A stretch of DNA of 9,401 nt from Burkholderiales bacterium. GTDB lineage: Bacteria > Pseudomonadota > Gammaproteobacteria > Burkholderiales > Burkholderiaceae. The notes beneath the pieces are model-generated. The model searched no databases. It had not been told where the DNA came from and saw only the letters and a program-made list of their open reading frames with translations. This document shows positions 6,015 through 9,401 of the stretch, one piece after another. The stretch is from positions 1-9,401 of the forward strand of contig CANFNO010000067.1 in assembly GCA_947447845.1 (NCBI GenBank). The letters are read 5' to 3'. The translations under genes and the position numbers were made by a program. Numbering within the stretch: position 1 is the first letter of the stretch; every line of letters begins with the position of its first letter.

Positions 6015-6920
6015 TCAAGGCGCTTGCTGCCCTATCTCGAAGTTGGCCAGCTTCTCCAGCGCCCGGACCATGCCTGAGTGGTCCCAGGCCGCACCACCGT
6101 GGGCGACGCAGCTGTTGAACAGTTCCTGCGCCGTGGCGGTGTTGGGCAGAGATACGCCTAGAGCGCGTGCGCTGCTGAGTGCCAGATTCAAATCCTTCTG
6201 GTGCAGGGCAATCCGGAAGCCTGGGTCGAACGTGCGCTTGACCATGCGCTCGCCATGCACCTCCAGAATCCGGGATGCGGCAAAGCCACCCATCAGGGCC
6301 TGGCGCACGCGGGCCGGGTCGGCACCGGCCTTTGCGGCAAACAGCAAGGCTTCGCCCACGGCTTCAATGTTGAGTGCAACAATGATCTGATTCGCCACCT
6401 TGGCCGTCTGGCCGTCGCCGTTGCCACCGACCAGGGTGATGTTCTTGCCCATCAACTCGAACACCGGCTTGACGCGCTCGAAGGTCGCCTCGGGGCCGCC
6501 GACCATGATGGACAGGGTGGCATTCTTCGCGCCCACCTCGCCACCGGAGACCGGCGCGTCCAGGTAGTCGCAGCCCAGGGCATTGATCTTCTTGGCAAAC
6601 ACCTTGGTCTCGATGGGCGAGATCGAGCTCATGTCCACCACCACCTTGCCCGCACTCAGGCCCGCAGCAATGCCGTCTGCGCCAAACAGGGCCTCCGCCA
6701 CATTGGGCGTGTCGGGCACCATCAAGATGATGATGTCGGCGCGCTCTGCTACACCTCGCGCATTGAGGCACTTTGTGGCACGGCTTTCGGCGATGGCCTC
6801 GGGCATCTTGCCGCGGGTGAATACGAAGATATCGTGACCCGCTTTGACCAGATGGCCGGCCATGGGCGCGCCCATGATGCCCAGGCCGATGAAACCGATT
6901 TTGAGAGAGGAAGAAGGCAT
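6015..6920 (-). CDS. glxR: Tartronate semialdehyde reductase (2-hydroxy-3-oxopropionate reductase)
   Basis: This NAD(P)H-dependent beta-hydroxyacid dehydrogenase reduces tartronate semialdehyde to D-glycerate in the cytosol, completing the glyoxylate-to-glycerate route. The 301-aa product has the family's N-terminal Rossmann signature IGFIGLGIMGAPMAGH with G12-x-G14-x-x-G17. The substrate loop DAPVSGGEVGA starts at 121. The catalytic lysine K174 with N177 lies in GDGQTAKVANQ, and K242-D243 in QKDLNLA contributes to the cofactor/substrate site. The frame is open to an ATG at 6953, but the ATG at 6920 is preferred because it starts at the conserved domain (MPSSSLKIGFIGLG) and matches usual family length. 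It is last in gcl-hyi-glxR, 39 bp after hyi. The close relatives 3-hydroxyisobutyrate dehydrogenases share these motifs, so operon context decides the substrate. No glycerate kinase gene follows; the next gene is convergent. Confidence 0.93.
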   Translation of the reverse strand: MPSSSLKIGFIGLGIMGAPMAGHLVKAGHDIFVFTRGKMPEAIAESRATKCLNARGVAERADIIILMVPDTPNVAEALFGADGIAAGLSAGKVVVDMSSISPIETKVFAKKINALGCDYLDAPVSGGEVGAKNATLSIMVGGPEATFERVKPVFELMGKNITLVGGNGDGQTAKVANQIIVALNIEAVGEALLFAAKAGADPARVRQALMGGFAASRILEVHGERMVKRTFDPGFRIALHQKDLNLALSSARALGVSLPNTATAQELFNSCVAHGGAAWDHSGMVRALEKLANFEIGQQAP

Positions 6921-6959
6921 GGTGATTCTTGGATGGGATAAAACGGGTTGCAATTCAAG

Positions 6960-7742
6960 TCAGGCGGCAAGCAGCCTCTGGCGCCAGCCCAGGCCGGCTT
7001 CGGTGGTGGTGGCGGGTTTGTATTCGCAGCCGATCCAGCCGGCATAGCCGATGCGGTCCAGATGGGCAAACAAAAACGGGTAGTTGATTTCTCCCGTGCC
7101 CGGCTCGTTGCGCCCGGGGTTGTCTGCCAGCTGGATATGGCCAATGCGCTGCAGCTGCTTTTGCAGGGTGGCGGCCAGCTCGCCTTCCATGCGCTGTGCG
7201 TGGTAGATGTCGTACTGCACAAACGCGTTGTCAGCGCCCGCGGCATCCAGCACGGCCAGCGCCTGATCGGTGCGGTTCAGGTAGAAGCCGGGAATGTCGA
7301 AGGTGTTGATGGGCTCTATCAGCAGCCGCAGGCCCGCCGCCTTGAAAGCCGTGGCAGCGCGTGTCAGGTTGCTCACAAAGGTGTCGTGCAACGCCTGTGC
7401 CGCCACACCGGCGGGTGCCTTGCCAGCCAGGCAGTTGAGCTGGCCCACGCCCAGCGCCTGCGCATAGTCAATCGCCTGGGCAATGCCGCTACGGAACTCG
7501 TCCGTGCGGGCCGGGTCGCAGGCAATGCCGCGCTCGCCTGCCTCCCAGTTGCCTGCGGGCAGGTTGTGCAGCACCAGTTGCAGGCCATTGTCATCCAGCC
7601 GTTGGCGGATTTCCTTGGCCGTGAATGCGTAGGGAAACAGAAACTCGACGGCCTTGAAGTCGGCACGCGCGGCCGCCTCGAAACGGTCCAGAAAGGGCAG
7701 CTCGGTAAAGAGCATGCTCAGGTTGGCAGAAAATTTAGGCAT
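6960..7742 (-). CDS. hyi: Hydroxypyruvate isomerase
   Basis: Hyi interconverts hydroxypyruvate and tartronate semialdehyde. At 260 aa it matches E. coli Hyi (258). It is a xylose-isomerase-like TIM barrel that is metal-assisted in this superfamily. Recognisable segments are MPKFSANLSMLFTELPFLDRF at the N-terminus, LIEPINTFDIPGFYL with E143, QYDIYHAQRMEG with D178 and H181, HIQLADNPGRNEPGTGEINY at 202-221, and a C-terminal GCEYKP with E240. E143 and E240 are the expected acid/base pair of the family. The ATG at 7742 has AGGA about 9 nt upstream on the minus strand. The gene lies 39 bp downstream of gcl and 39 bp upstream of glxR, an arrangement typical of the glyoxylate operon, so one transcript from a promoter before gcl is likely. 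Confidence 0.94.
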   Translation of the reverse strand: MPKFSANLSMLFTELPFLDRFEAAARADFKAVEFLFPYAFTAKEIRQRLDDNGLQLVLHNLPAGNWEAGERGIACDPARTDEFRSGIAQAIDYAQALGVGQLNCLAGKAPAGVAAQALHDTFVSNLTRAATAFKAAGLRLLIEPINTFDIPGFYLNRTDQALAVLDAAGADNAFVQYDIYHAQRMEGELAATLQKQLQRIGHIQLADNPGRNEPGTGEINYPFLFAHLDRIGYAGWIGCEYKPATTTEAGLGWRQRLLAA

Positions 7743-7781
7743 GGAGGGTGGTCCTGATTCGGTGAATGGATCGTGCTGGCG

Positions 7782-9401
7782 CTACTCCAGCAGCCCGGCC
7801 ACCTCAAGCCCCTTGCGGCCCTCGGGGTGGCGGCAGTCGATGTCTTCAAACTCGTTGATCTTGTCGATCTCCGTGCCCATGGCGATATTGGTCACCTTCT
7901 CCATAATCACTTCCACCACCACCGGCACGCGGTATTCATGGGCCATGGCACGCGCTTGCACCAGGGCGTCCTGAATCTTTTCCGGGTCGGTCACACGCAG
8001 GCTCTTGCAGCCCAGGCCCTGCACCACGGCCTGGTGGTCCACGCCGTAACTTTGCAGGGTGCTGTCGTCTACGTTCTGGTTGTCAAAGGCCAGCTGCACG
8101 CAGAAGTCCATCTCGAAGCCGCGCTGGCTCTGGCGGATCAGGCCCAGGTAGCTGTTGTTCACCAGCACATGTACATAGGGCAGGCGGAACTGCGCGCCCA
8201 CGGCCAGTTCCTCCACCATGAACTGGAAGTCATAGTCGCCCGACAAGGCCACCACGTTGCGTGTCGGGTCGGCCGCCACCACACCGAGTGCGGCAGGCAT
8301 GGTCCAGCCCAGCGGTCCGGCCTGGCCGCAATTGATCCACTGGCGCGGCCCGAACACGTTGAGAAACTGCGCACCGGCAATCTGCGAAAGGCCAATGGTG
8401 GTGACATAAACCGTGTCACGCGGCATGACCTTGTTCATCTCTTCATAGACGCGCATGGGCTTGATCGGCGTCTCGGTGTAATGCGTCTTGCGGTGCATGA
8501 GCTGCTTGCGCTCGGCACAGCGCCGGGCCCACTCGCTGAAGTTCTTCAGCGTTTTGGTCGCCATGCGCTCGCGCGCCACCTGCACAAACAATTCAAGCGC
8601 CGCTTTGGCATCACTGACGATGCCCAGGTCGGGGTTGAAGACACGGCCGATTTGGGTGGGCTCAATATCCACATGAACGAAAGTGCGGCCCTTGCAATAC
8701 ACCTCGGTCGACCCGGTGTGGCGATTGGCCCAGCGGTTGCCGATGCCCAGCACAAAGTCGCTGGCCAACATCGTGGCATTGCCATAGCGGTGGCTGGTCT
8801 GCAGGCCCACCATTCCGGCCATCAGCGGGTGGTCGTCGGGAATAGTGCCCCAGCCCATCAGCGTGGGAATCACCGGCACACCGGTCAGTTCGGCAAACTC
8901 CACCAACAGGTCGGCGGCATCGGCGTTGATGATGCCGCCACCGGCCACGATCAATGGCTTCTCGGCCGCCATCAACATGTCCATGGCTCTTTCGACCTGC
9001 TTGCGGCTGGCCACAGGCTTGTACACCGGCAGCGGCTCATAGGTGTCAATGTCGAATTCGATCTCGGCCATCTGCACATCAAAGGGCAGGTCAATCAGCA
9101 CCGGGCCGGGGCGGCCGCTGCGCATCAGGTGGAAGGCCTGCTGGAAGCTGCGCGGCACCAGGGCCGGTTCGCGCACGGTGACGCTCCACTTGGTCACCGG
9201 CTTGCTGATGGACTCGATATCCACGGCCTGAAAGTCTTCCTTGTAGAGGCGGGCACGCGGTGCCTGGCCGGTGATGCACAGAATCGGAATGCTATCGGCA
9301 ATCGCCGAATACAGGCCGGTGATCATGTCGGTGCCGGCGGGGCCGCTGGTGCCGATGCAGACACCGATGTTGCCGGCCTTGGCGCGGGTGTAGCCCTCGG
9401 C
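7782..9401 (-). CDS. gcl: Glyoxylate carboligase (tartronate semialdehyde synthase), 5' end outside window
   Basis: This ThDP- and FAD-dependent enzyme condenses two glyoxylate molecules to tartronate semialdehyde plus CO2. The window holds 539 residues and the stop codon. The frame is open to the right edge and begins in [15 protein letters not shown], which aligns with about residue 58 of the 593-aa E. coli Gcl. The missing part therefore includes the Val (V51 in E. coli) that replaces the usual catalytic Glu of ThDP enzymes and would confirm specificity. Near-identical family blocks include [81 protein letters not shown] and the ThDP-binding GDYDFQF...VLVNN segment. The internal ATG at 9326 is not the start because conserved sequence continues upstream of it. 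It is first in gcl-hyi-glxR; the promoter and any regulator lie beyond the window. Acetolactate synthase was considered and is much less likely given these blocks and the operon. Confidence 0.96.
   Translation of the reverse strand, partial: AEGYTRAKAGNIGVCIGTSGPAGTDMITGLYSAIADSIPILCITGQAPRARLYKEDFQAVDIESISKPVTKWSVTVREPALVPRSFQQAFHLMRSGRPGPVLIDLPFDVQMAEIEFDIDTYEPLPVYKPVASRKQVERAMDMLMAAEKPLIVAGGGIINADAADLLVEFAELTGVPVIPTLMGWGTIPDDHPLMAGMVGLQTSHRYGNATMLASDFVLGIGNRWANRHTGSTEVYCKGRTFVHVDIEPTQIGRVFNPDLGIVSDAKAALELFVQVARERMATKTLKNFSEWARRCAERKQLMHRKTHYTETPIKPMRVYEEMNKVMPRDTVYVTTIGLSQIAGAQFLNVFGPRQWINCGQAGPLGWTMPAALGVVAADPTRNVVALSGDYDFQFMVEELAVGAQFRLPYVHVLVNNSYLGLIRQSQRGFEMDFCVQLAFDNQNVDDSTLQSYGVDHQAVVQGLGCKSLRVTDPEKIQDALVQARAMAHEYRVPVVVEVIMEKVTNIAMGTEIDKINEFEDIDCRHPEGRKGLEVAGLLE

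Noticed and set aside
7782..9326. gcl starting at the internal ATG at 9326
   Set aside because: Twenty-five further conserved Gcl residues are encoded from 9327 to the window edge, so the gene is cut by the window rather than short.

Overview
The window is GC-rich, densely coding bacterial chromosome. Gene content, codon bias (whole genes lack TTA, CTA and TCA codons) and protein similarity recalled from family knowledge suggest a betaproteobacterium of the Burkholderiales, probably Comamonadaceae (Rhodoferax/Polaromonas-like). That placement is inference. I see no mobile element, CRISPR array, tRNA or rRNA.

Left block, plus strand (about 100-5937): six co-directional genes. They encode a GhrA-type glyoxylate/hydroxypyruvate reductase, hydroxymethylglutaryl-CoA lyase, a YbaK-like aminoacyl-tRNA deacylase fused to a DUF1289 four-cysteine domain, a DsbA-fold 2-hydroxychromene-2-carboxylate isomerase-like protein, a DUF294 nucleotidyltransferase-like protein with cNMP-like and CBS domains, and a DEDDh (DnaQ-like) 3'-5' exonuclease. 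Two junctions overlap by 4 bp (ATGA at 2763 and GTGA at 5281), so the YbaK-DUF1289/isomerase pair and the DUF294/exonuclease pair are probably translationally coupled. The other gaps are about 45-70 bp, so a longer transcript is possible but not shown. A strong 8-bp-stem inverted repeat lies 38 bp upstream of the first gene.

Right block, minus strand (9401 to 6015): gcl (5' end cut by the window edge), hyi and glxR, separated by 39-bp gaps. This is a standard glyoxylate-to-glycerate operon. Gcl condenses two glyoxylate molecules to tartronate semialdehyde and CO2, Hyi interconverts tartronate semialdehyde and hydroxypyruvate, and GlxR reduces tartronate semialdehyde to D-glycerate. Its promoter lies outside the window. 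The two blocks converge in a 77-bp gap at 5938-6014.

Most of the window is ordinary metabolism. The points most worth a second look are the YbaK-DUF1289 fusion with a possible internal start, the isolated DUF294/exonuclease pair, and glyoxylate/hydroxypyruvate-reducing enzymes encoded at both ends of the window. I found no convincing previously undescribed system.
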